Below, piece after piece: positions 16,638 to 25,900 of a stretch of DNA of 64,000 nt. Every line of letters starts with the position of its first letter. The stretch's first letter is position 1. Under the pieces are notes generated by a model. It was not told where the DNA came from. It ran no database searches and worked only from the letters and a program-made list of their open reading frames with translations. This DNA comes from Microbulbifer elongatus (lineage in GTDB: Bacteria; Pseudomonadota; Gammaproteobacteria; Pseudomonadales; Cellvibrionaceae): the NCBI RefSeq assembly GCF_021165935.1, contig NZ_CP088953.1, positions 1,116,001 through 1,180,000 on the forward strand. Reading direction: 5' to 3'. A program made the position numbers and the translations under genes.

Positions 16638-18304
16638 AAGTGCGCAGCGATATTTTAAAGGTCTACCGCAGCCTGCATACCTGGGTGGGGATCACCACTG
16701 GACTGCTGCTGTTTATCGGATTTTTCGCCGGTGCCATCACGATGTTCAAGCAGCCACTGGACCGCTGGATCAGCCCGCCGGACCAGCGCCTGCCCTGGGT
16801 GGAGGTTGCGCAGCTCGGCAGCCTGGTGGCGCAGACCCTGCAGCAACACGAATCCGCACGGCGGGAGTTCAAACTCTATCCCGTCCAACGGGAAGATCTG
16901 ACGGCGCCGATGCAGTGGAGTGCTTCCGGCGGCGGGCGCGGACTCAAGCTATCCGACACCCAAACGCTGGCCAGCCTGGATGAGCAGGGGCAGCTGATTA
17001 CCGACACCCAGACGCCTTCCAAGTTTGGCCGGCTGGTGGATATGCTGCACCGCACCGGCGGAATCCCCGGAGATTTCGATGGTGAATATATTGGTATCTG
17101 GATTCTCGGGATTGCCGGTGTGCTGTATTTCCTCGCTCTGGTATCCGGCCTGATCCTGTTGCTGCCGACCCTGGTGAAAGATTTTTTTGCGGTGCGCCGG
17201 GGTAAAAACAAAAAACGCTTCTGGCTGGATGCTCACAATGTGGTGGGCATCACCAGCCTGCCATTTCATGTCGTGATCAGCCTGACGGTTATCGTATTTG
17301 CGTTTCACGATCAGTTCTACGATGCGTTACGGGACGTGGTATACCCGCAATCCAACACCGTGCGCGCAGCGTCAACCACAGCCTATACGACGGACAGTTT
17401 GCTGCCGCCGTCGGCACTGATTGCCCGGGCCAAAGCGGAAGCGCCGGATTTTGAAGTTACCGAAATGCTGTACCTGGGGCTCGAATCCCCGCGGCCTTTT
17501 GTGCGCCTCTCCATCTATAACGCCGAGGCTCTGGTGCATGGTCCTATCACCGGTTATGTGGGTTTCCATCCCTACACCGGAGAATTGGTGATGACCTCGA
17601 TGCTGCCGGGCAAGGCAGAAGGCTGGGGTGCAATCGTGAACTATTTCTTCGCCCTGCATTTCGGCAGCTTTGGCGGCAATCTGGTGCGTTGGATTTACTT
17701 TCTCCTCGGACTCAGCGGTGCCTTCCTGTTCTATTCCGGCAATCTATTGTGGATTGAAACCCGCAGGAAAAAGCAGCGCAAAAATGACACGCGCCTGCCA
17801 ACACAGCCACTGAATCTCCGTCTGATGGCGGCGGGTACCGTGGGCGTCTGTTTCGGTTCTATCATCGGTGGCTGCCTCGCCATGGTTGCCGGCAAATGGG
17901 CACACGGCATTGCTGAAAATATCAATCATATTTACCTGTGGGCGTACTACGCGAGCTTCCTGCTGGCGGTGGGTTACGCCTTGTGGCGGGGCGCGGCAAG
18001 AGCCAGCTGGCGATTGCTTGCCGCCTGTGCCTTGAGCTGCCTGCTGGTTCCCGTCACTTCCTTTATCGCACTGGCCTTTCCGCAAACCGGCTTGTGGATA
18101 AACACCAGCAGCGCCGCGCTGGCTGTGGATGCTACCGGGTTTGGATTTGCGCTGGCTTTCGCGTTTGCCGCGGTACACAGCCGTAAACGCGCTTTGAATG
18201 GAAGCCGTGACAGCATCTGGACCGAACAGGATACGCCCGCTGTTCCCGCACAGAAAAATAGTGCACTCGAAGAGTTTGAAGACCCGAAGGAGGTGGCTGC
18301 ATGA
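16634..18304 (+). CDS. PepSY-domain membrane protein, putative ferric-siderophore reductase
   Basis: A 556-residue membrane protein of the PepSY-associated TM family. It begins RSDILKVYRSLHTWVGITTG (helix 1 with a conserved His) and has further histidines on predicted helices (FWLDAHNVVG, LPFHVVISLTV, ALHFGSFGG), as expected for heme ligands. A large periplasmic loop and four C-terminal helices follow. FoxB of Pseudomonas, in this family, is a di-heme siderophore reductase. The GTG start overlaps the previous stop (GTGA), and the esterase gene starts within its stop (ATGA). The inferred role is reductive release of iron from the siderophore at the inner membrane. Confidence 0.8.
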   Translation: MKVRSDILKVYRSLHTWVGITTGLLLFIGFFAGAITMFKQPLDRWISPPDQRLPWVEVAQLGSLVAQTLQQHESARREFKLYPVQREDLTAPMQWSASGGGRGLKLSDTQTLASLDEQGQLITDTQTPSKFGRLVDMLHRTGGIPGDFDGEYIGIWILGIAGVLYFLALVSGLILLLPTLVKDFFAVRRGKNKKRFWLDAHNVVGITSLPFHVVISLTVIVFAFHDQFYDALRDVVYPQSNTVRAASTTAYTTDSLLPPSALIARAKAEAPDFEVTEMLYLGLESPRPFVRLSIYNAEALVHGPITGYVGFHPYTGELVMTSMLPGKAEGWGAIVNYFFALHFGSFGGNLVRWIYFLLGLSGAFLFYSGNLLWIETRRKKQRKNDTRLPTQPLNLRLMAAGTVGVCFGSIIGGCLAMVAGKWAHGIAENINHIYLWAYYASFLLAVGYALWRGAARASWRLLAACALSCLLVPVTSFIALAFPQTGLWINTSSAALAVDATGFGFALAFAFAAVHSRKRALNGSRDSIWTEQDTPAVPAQKNSALEEFEDPKEVAA

Positions 18305-19728
18305 CCGCAATGCCCGCACAGCAGTTTCGATTTGATGGCGAGACCATTGGCAGTGAAGACTGGTGGCGCGCCCTGGCCCATCGCGGCCTGCCACTGAAAA
18401 GCGATGTCACCTCGAGTGAGCAGACTCTGACCTTCTTCTGGCGGCAGCGCGCGGATACGGAAATTGCCAAGGTATTTATCGAAGTAAACTCCCACACGCC
18501 GCACCCGGTAAGAGACACTCCCACGGAGATGCAGCGCTGGGGGAATACCAATGTCTGGTACTGGCAGACCCGCCTGCAAAAAGACTGGTGTGGAAGTTAT
18601 TTCTTTTTACCGGCGCGGCCATCGGATCTGCCACTGCCGGAGAAGCTTGAAGGCAGTAAACGACGCAACTGGTGGCTGGACCTGATCGACCGCCGCGCCA
18701 GCGCCGACCCGTTCAATCCAATTCGACCTCACAACGGCGCCTGGGGGCGCCCCCTGTCCGGTATCTACCCGGATGGTATCCAGTGGCTGGATCTGCAGCC
18801 GCAAAGCCAGTTGCAAACGATTGCCTGGCACAGCGAACGCCTGAACAACCAGCGCAACGTTTGGCTATACCGTACGGACAGTAAAAAGCCGCAAAAGGAA
18901 TTGCCCTTGGTGCTGCTGCTGGACGGCAACTACTGGCACACCCAGGACAATTTTCTGGGCGAGCTGGACCAGCGCACCGAGCGCGGGGAAATACCACCTG
19001 CGGCCTACCTGATGATCGACGCCGTGGATAACGAACACCGCGGCAACGAACTCCCGTGTAACAACGAATTCTGGTTGGCTCTCCAACAAGAGCTATTGCC
19101 GCAAGTCGCACAGATCACACCGATCACCAACAAGCCGCAACAGACACTGGTAGCCGGCCAATCTTTTGGCGGCCTCGCGTCGGTATGGGCAGCGTTGAAC
19201 TGGCCCGAACGTTTTGGCAAGGCTTTCAGCCAGTCCGGTTCTTTCTGGTGGCCTCTTGCCAATACCGCGCACTTTCAGCCCGCATTGCTCGATAGTCTCG
19301 AAGGCTGGGTAAACACGGCGATAGCTAAATCAGCGGATATGCAGCGTCCACGGATTTTGTTGGAAGTGGGCTTGTACGAACCGCATATGCTCAAAGACAA
19401 CCGTGCGCTGCGGGATGTATTGAAAGCCCGGCAGTTCCCAATCCGTTACCGCGAGGTGCCAGGCGGTCACGACTGGCTGTGTTGGCGGCGGACCCCTGGT
19501 GGATGGAATTGTGGAAATACTCGGCACCTGAGGTATCCCTGCTTGAGCGAGCGCATTGGCGGTGGATCACTGGGTGCTGGTTTTTGGAACCGCTGTGAAC
19601 CCGTCCCTGGGCGCTGCGGCGCAAACATCCTGTTTGCGACGCTTCCAAAAACCAGCACCCAGCACTCCACCTTCTATTTTGACGCTTCTACATCGAGTCA
19701 GGTTTTTAATCCGATCTCGATTTCTTAG
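18301..19728 (+). CDS. fes: Fes-type enterochelin esterase, probably frameshifted near the 3' end
   Basis: Hydrolyses the ester backbone of the ferric siderophore to release iron in the cytoplasm; no signal peptide is seen. The 475-residue frame contains an N-terminal Fes-like domain (to about 180), then an alpha/beta hydrolase with nucleophile elbow GQSFGG, LLLDG and the catalytic-His segment GGHDWLCWR. Right after that the frame drifts into unrelated sequence and finally into the intergenic repeat at 19561. Removing one C from the CCCC run at 19493-19496 restores a Fes-like ending (TLVDGIVEILGT) with a stop at 19529-19531, so the true protein is probably about 410 residues. All catalytic residues precede the shift. 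Confidence 0.85.
   Translation: MTAMPAQQFRFDGETIGSEDWWRALAHRGLPLKSDVTSSEQTLTFFWRQRADTEIAKVFIEVNSHTPHPVRDTPTEMQRWGNTNVWYWQTRLQKDWCGSYFFLPARPSDLPLPEKLEGSKRRNWWLDLIDRRASADPFNPIRPHNGAWGRPLSGIYPDGIQWLDLQPQSQLQTIAWHSERLNNQRNVWLYRTDSKKPQKELPLVLLLDGNYWHTQDNFLGELDQRTERGEIPPAAYLMIDAVDNEHRGNELPCNNEFWLALQQELLPQVAQITPITNKPQQTLVAGQSFGGLASVWAALNWPERFGKAFSQSGSFWWPLANTAHFQPALLDSLEGWVNTAIAKSADMQRPRILLEVGLYEPHMLKDNRALRDVLKARQFPIRYREVPGGHDWLCWRRTPGGWNCGNTRHLRYPCLSERIGGGSLGAGFWNRCEPVPGRCGANILFATLPKTSTQHSTFYFDASTSSQVFNPISIS
19561..19671. repeat. Nested inverted repeat, copy A
   Basis: Complementary outer arms of 28 bases (19561-19588 and 19644-19671; key part CTGGGTGCTGGTTTTTGG) enclose a 55-base core. The core holds its own palindrome GCAAACATCCTGTTTGC (19621-19637) and the box CCGTCCCTGGGCGC. 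The core is in minus orientation relative to copies C, E and F. It lies just after the corrected end of the fes-like gene. Confidence 0.9.
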
Positions 19729-19760
19729 CGCGACTTTTTGAATGTTTCAGAGGTAAGTAC

Positions 19761-19991
19761 ATGAACAGCGAAAACTATACCAACCCCTTCGACAGTGACG
19801 CCCATTCGTTTCTGGTACTGAAAAATGCCAATGGCGAGTACAGCCTGTGGCCCGAGTTTAGGGCTGTGCCCGCCGGCTGGGAAAGGATGCATGGCCCGGA
19901 TACGCGGGAAGCCTGTAGTGACTACGTGGATGCACACTGGCACTCCATCAATCCATTTGCAGAAACAGTCAATGCAGAGGTGCCCGCATGA
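19761..19991 (+). CDS. mbtH: MbtH-family NRPS chaperone
   Basis: A 76-residue protein with the MbtH signature: NPFD near the N terminus, SLWPEF, VPAGWERM, and R-E-A-C-x-D-Y-V-D-x-x-W. Proteins of this family bind NRPS adenylation domains and are needed for their folding or activity; here the partner is the NRPS directly downstream. The stop overlaps the NRPS start (ATGA), so the two should be made in balance. A GAGGTAAG ribosome-binding site precedes the ATG. Confidence 0.95.
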   Translation: MNSENYTNPFDSDAHSFLVLKNANGEYSLWPEFRAVPAGWERMHGPDTREACSDYVDAHWHSINPFAETVNAEVPA

Positions 19992-22900
19992 GCGAGCAGT
20001 GGATACCGCTCACCAGCACCCAGGAAGGTATCTGGTATGCGGACAAGGTTTCCAGTGATCACACCACCTATGTGATTGCCCATTGCCTGGAACTGCCCGG
20101 TGATATTGATGTTGCGATATTACGGGATGCTATCGGCCTCGGCCTGAGCGAAGCCGATACGGTGACGGCCATCTTTGACAGCGAAAAGCCGCGTCAGCGC
20201 CTGCAGGGTCAGTCTGAAAACCCGATTCCGGAGGCGGAATTTTCTGATCTCACCAGTGAAGATCACGGTGCGCAAAAAGCCTGGGATGAAATCAGAAACG
20301 ACACGCGCCAGCCGCTGGATGCTACCGGGAACCAAGCGCTCACCTGCCAGCGTATTTATCGTGTGCTCGACAATAAAGGCACAACAAAAACCCTCTGGTA
20401 CCAGCGCTATCACCATATCAATCTCGACGGCTACAGCTTTGCCACGCTTACCCGCCGTATCGCAGAAATTTACACTGCGATGGTGCGCTGCCAGCCTATC
20501 GGAGAGTGCCCTTTTATCGGTGCTGACGCCGTGGTGCAGGATCAGACCGAATACAAGGCCTCCGCGAAATGGGCAAAAAACCGCGATTTCTGGAGTGCCT
20601 ATCTGGACGATGCGCCGCAGCCTGCTAGTCTCAGGGCGCGCCCGATCACCAGCGATAACCAGGCGCTTTCGAATTTACCGGTCAGCAATGGTGAGCATCA
20701 CACTGTTGATCTGCCGGAAAATACGATGGCGCGACTGCACCAGTGTGCACAGGAGCAGGGTGTGCGGCTGGCGGCGCCGGATCTGTTGATGGGCTTGCTG
20801 GTTGCCTATCTCGCGCGGATCAGTGGGCAATTCCACCAGATCGTTGGGGTGCCATTTATGGGGCGCATGGGTTCGGTGGCGATCCGTTCGCTGGCCCCGG
20901 TGGTCAATGTATTGCCGGTGAAGGTGCACCTGGACGCCGGCATGGATCTGATCGCCTGCGCCACCGCCTTCAAGAAAGCGCTGGCACAGGTGCGCCCACA
21001 CCAGCGTTATCCGGCGGAGCAGATTCAGCGAGAGCGTTCACAAGGCAGCGCAGGCCAGTCGCTTTACGGCCCGGTCATTAATTACAAGCCGTTTGATCTG
21101 GCTGCAGATTTTGCCGGTTGCGTGGCGCACACCCATGCCCTGGCCACCGGCCCCGTGGACGATCTGGAAATTGGTGTGCTGGTCCACGGCAGAGGTGAAG
21201 GAGGAGGTAAGGGAGGAAGTAAGGGCGAACACAATCGGTTGCAGCTGGATCTGCGCGCGGATAGTCGCCGTTACAGCGCCGAGGATCTGCAGCGCCACGG
21301 TGCGCGCCTGCGTGCGGCTGTGGATAACTGGCTGTCGCAGCCTGCGCAGACACTTTCCCAATTGGATTTTCATGCGCCCGGTGAGCAGGCGGAGATCGCC
21401 CGTTGGTCACGGGGGCGACGTTTTGGCCTGGACGCCGCGCGTCACACCATTGCCGACTGGTTGACCTTTCAGGCCGAGGAGCGGCCGCGTGGGCGCGCAC
21501 TGGTTTTTTCCAGCGCGAATTCCGCCACGGCCCGCAGTCTCAACTTTCTCGAGTTGCAACAAGCGGTGGCCCGATTAACCCGGTTGCTGATTTCGCGCGC
21601 TATGGGCCCGGGCAAAGTCGTTGCGCTGGCTGCGCCGCGCTCCGTGGAATCGGTGGTGGCCATTTTTGCGGTACTGAACAGCGGTGCGACCCTGTTGCCC
21701 ATTGATTTGGAATACCCCGCCGAGCGCATTGAAGCCATGTGCGAGGACGCCTGCCCGTCCCTGTTATTGGCCAGCGCGGATTCGCAGATCGAAGCGGGCC
21801 CGGATAGTCCACTGTGCAAGGTTACGCGGCTGAATCTGGACCAACTTCAGGCTGAGCTGGAACCCATATCCGGCGCACCGCTTACCCAGGAGGAGCGGCT
21901 TGCACCTATTACCCAGGACACCATCGCTTATGTGATTTTTACCTCCGGCAGCACCGGTCGCCCCAAAGGGGTGATGAATACCCAGGGCGCGCTGCTGAAC
22001 CTGTTCCAGTCCCACCGCGAGAGTTATTTGTTACCGGCGGTCGCGCGGCTGGCGGAGCGGGAACCCGGGCGCAGCCTGCGTGCGGCGCACACCCACACCT
22101 TTTCATTCGACTCTTCCTGGGTGCAGTTTTTCTGGTTGCTGCTGGGGCAGGAACTGCATATGTTTGATGAAGAGTTGCGCCGGGACGCAGAGGGGCTGGT
22201 GCAGAAAATCCAGCAGCAGCGTATCGACGCGCTGGATCTGCCGCCGTCGCTACTCGCCCAGATGCTCAACTGTGGCCTGTTTGCCGCGGGTAAACACCGA
22301 CCGCTGCTGCTTGCCATTGGTGGCGAAGCGGCGCCTGCGGCGCTGTGGCAACAGTTGCGCACTCAACAGCGCGCACAGCCGTGGCTTGATGCGCAAAACC
22401 TGTATGGCCCGACGGAGTACACCGTGGATGCACTGCGCGCACCGATTGCAGAAAGTGCACAGCCGGTTGTTGGGCGGCCCGTAGGCAATACCGCGGTGTA
22501 CGTGCTGGATGCCCATCTACAGCCGTTACCAGTGGGTGCTGTTGGCGAGCTGTACCTGAGCGGTGCCGGTCTTGCCCGCGGCTATCTGGCTCGAGGTGGC
22601 CTCACTGCCGGACGCTTTATTGCCGATCCGTTTGCCAGTAGCAGCGACAACGGTGTGCGCATGTATCGAACCGGTGACCTGGTGCGCTGGAACAGCAGCG
22701 GGCAACTGGAATTTCTCGGTCGCAGTGACGACCAGATCAAAGTGCGCGGCCACCGGGTGGAGCTCGGGGAGGTGGAAAATGCCCTGTCGCTTTTGCCACA
22801 GGTAGAAAGTGCCGTAGTGATTGCCGAGCCGGTCAATCACTCCCATCGCCTGATTGGCTGCTGTGCGATTCCCGGTGTTGGCGCCAGTGAACGTCACGGG

Positions 22901-25900
22901 CGCGCGCAGGATCTGCAGGCGCAGCTGCGCAAGCAGTTACCGGAATACGCGGTACCGGCATTGCTGCTGGTACTGGATAACCTGCCGCGCAATATGAGCG
23001 GCAAGGTCGATCGCCGCGCGCTGTTGCAGCTGGCGCGGGAGAACATTCGGATCGGCAGTGGCGCAGGTGAGCCGCCGCGTACCGCCGGTGAAAAACTGTT
23101 GTGCGAGGCCATTGCCGAGGTTCTCCAGTTATCCCCGTTGCTGGGATCACTTCAAGGTGTCGGCGCTGAAGACGATTTCTTCTCGCTCGGTGGCGACTCG
23201 ATTACCGCAATTGTGCTGTGTACCCGCCTGCGGGATGCGGGCCAGCTGCTGAAGCCCAGCCAGATTTTCTCCCTCCGCACAGCGCGGCAGCTGGCGTTGC
23301 AATTGCAGCCGCTGCAAGCAGAAAAAATTGCTGCGGGTTGGTCGCTGCCGGCGCAGGAGGAGGAATCCCTGCGCGCCCGCCACGGTGACTTTGAAGATGC
23401 GGCACCGGTGCTGCCACTGCAGCAGGGGATGTTGTTCCATGTGCAGGCAACCTCGAACACCACTCCCGGTGCCGAGCACAATAGTGCCTATAACGCATTC
23501 ACTCGCCTGACGTTAAAAGGTGCCCTCGACCCATCGCGCCTGCAGCGCGCATTAAATGCGGTCCTCACCCGCCACCCGCAACTGGCTGGCCTGTTCGACA
23601 GCGAAACCTGCGATGAGCCGCGCTTTCTGTTGCCGCCTTCATCGGCGTTGCAATGGCCCTGGCGCAGTGAGGATCTCAGTAATCAGACACCGGTTATTCG
23701 CGCGCAACGGCTACAGGAAATCGAGCGGGAAATGCTGGAGCAGCAGTATCCCGCCGACCGCTTCGCTGGCATGCTCGGCGCGGCGCTGGTACGCACCGGC
23801 AATACCGATTACCGGTTGCTACTGGTGACCCATCATCTGGTGATCGACGGCTGGTCCACACCGCTGCTACTGCAGGATCTGATTTCCGCATACCGCGAAG
23901 ATCGCGCGCAACTGCCGCCACTGCCGGTGGGTTATGCACAGGTGGTGGGTGCGCTGGCCGCGCGGGATAACACCGGGGCCCGCGCACTCTGGCAGCGGCT
24001 GCTCGACGGTGTGCAGCCCTGCGTGCTATTCGAACAGGCGGATACAGCTGCGCCGGTTGCCGAATTTGCACTGCAGCTTCCCGCGGAACAAACCGCACAA
24101 TTGAATCGTGAAATCCGTGCCCGCGGACTCACTCTGAATGCGGTCATGCAGGGCGTGTGGGCGCAACTGCTCTCCGGTCTCAGCGGCCGTGAGGATATTG
24201 TAATTGGTACACCGGTATCCGGGCGCACTGCGCCCATTGCCGGTATCGAAGATCAGGTGGGCCTGTTCCTGAATACCCTGCCGGTGCGGGTGGCGCTGGA
24301 CCCCAGTGCCAGCCTGTGGGCGCAGACCGGCCTGATCCAGCAGCGTCACAGCGAAGTGCTGGAAAACGACGGGCTCGGGTTGGTTGAAATCCAGCAGCTT
24401 GCCGGCAGCGGCCAACTGTTCGATACATTACTGGTGGTAGAAAATTATCCCCTTTCCACTGGGCCGGACAGCCGTTATCTGGATCAGCAGCTTACCGGCA
24501 CCGACGGCGAACCGCTGGTGGTGGGAGATATTCACAACCGCGGCTACAGCCACTACCCCCTGGCACTATTGGTGATTCCCGGTGAGGAACTGACTCTGCT
24601 GGTGGAAAACCGCGGGGCGGTAGCTGATGCCGCCTGGATTGCCGAGCGCGCCCGCGACCTGTTGATCGGATTAATTGAGCAGCCCGAGCGGCCGTTGCAG
24701 CAAACCCCGCTGTTATCCGCATCGGAGCAACTGCTGATTGATGGGGTCAATGACACCGAGTTACCTCTGCCCGCCCGCACCCTGCGGGATTTACTGCACG
24801 CTCAGGCCAGACACTCCCCCGATGCGCCGGCCCTTGTGGATGCACGGGATGCGCTGAGTTACAGCGAAGTGCGTACCCAGGTGCAGACCCTGGCCAGAGA
24901 ATTGGTCGACGCCGGTGTGCGCCCCGGCGGTATTGTCGCCGTGGCACTGCCGCGCTCGGTGCGATTGAGCCTGGCGTTGCTGGCAGTGATCGAGGTGGGC
25001 GCTGCATACCTGCCGCTGGATCTCGGTTATCCCGACGAGCGTCTGGAGTTTATGTTGCAGGATGCCGATGCGAAGTTGCTGATTACCGATGGCGAACAGC
25101 GCGCGCGGTTTGCTGCGCTTTCATCGACACCGCTGCTGGTATTCGATCATTTGCGCGAACCGCCGGCGCATAGCGAATTCCCATTGCCGACACTGACCGC
25201 AGCGCATCCCGCCTATCTCATATATACGTCGGGCACCACTGGCCGCCCCAAGGGGGTGCTGGTCACACACAGCGCGATCGTCAATCGTATTCTGTGGATG
25301 CAACAGCAATATGTGCTGACCAGTGAGGATGTGGTGCTGCAGAAAACGCCCTGCAGTTTCGATGTGTCCGTGTGGGAGTTCTTCTGGCCACTGATGGTGG
25401 GTGCGCGCCTGGTGATGGCGGAGCCGGACGCTCACCGGGACCCGCAACAGCTGGCGCAAACCATCGATCATTTCGGTGTGAGCTGCCTGCACTTTGTGCC
25501 TTCGATGCTCGCGCTGTTTACGGAACATTTTTCTTCAAGTGCCGAAAAAAGTTGCCCCAGCCTGCGCCTGGTGTTTGCCAGCGGCGAAGCACTGACCCGC
25601 GCCCATGCGGACGCCTTTGCTGCGCGTTTTGGTGCCCAATTGCACAACCTATACGGCCCCACCGAGGCGGCGGTGGATGTGAGTTACTTTTCTGCGCTCA
25701 CTGGGGATTTCAGCGGTGCCGGTGCGGGCGTGCCCATAGGTCGGCCGGTGTGGAATACCCAGCTGCGGGTACTGGATCACCGTCTGCGCCCGGTACCGGT
25801 GGGAGCGACCGGCGAGTTGTATCTGTGTGGTGTGCAACTGGCGTTGGGCTATCTCGGTCGCGCCGGGCTCAGTGCCGGACGTTTCGTCGCTGACCCCTAT

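Noticed and set aside
19561..19671. Nested repeats considered as insertion sequences or MITEs
   Set aside because: No transposase and no clear target-site duplications could be seen, and the arms are not constant between copies as terminal inverted repeats of one element would be. A MITE origin is not excluded.
23341..24500. Epimerisation domain in the NRPS
   Set aside because: The single region between T1 and A2 is a condensation domain (HHLVIDG), and the protein is too short for an additional E domain.
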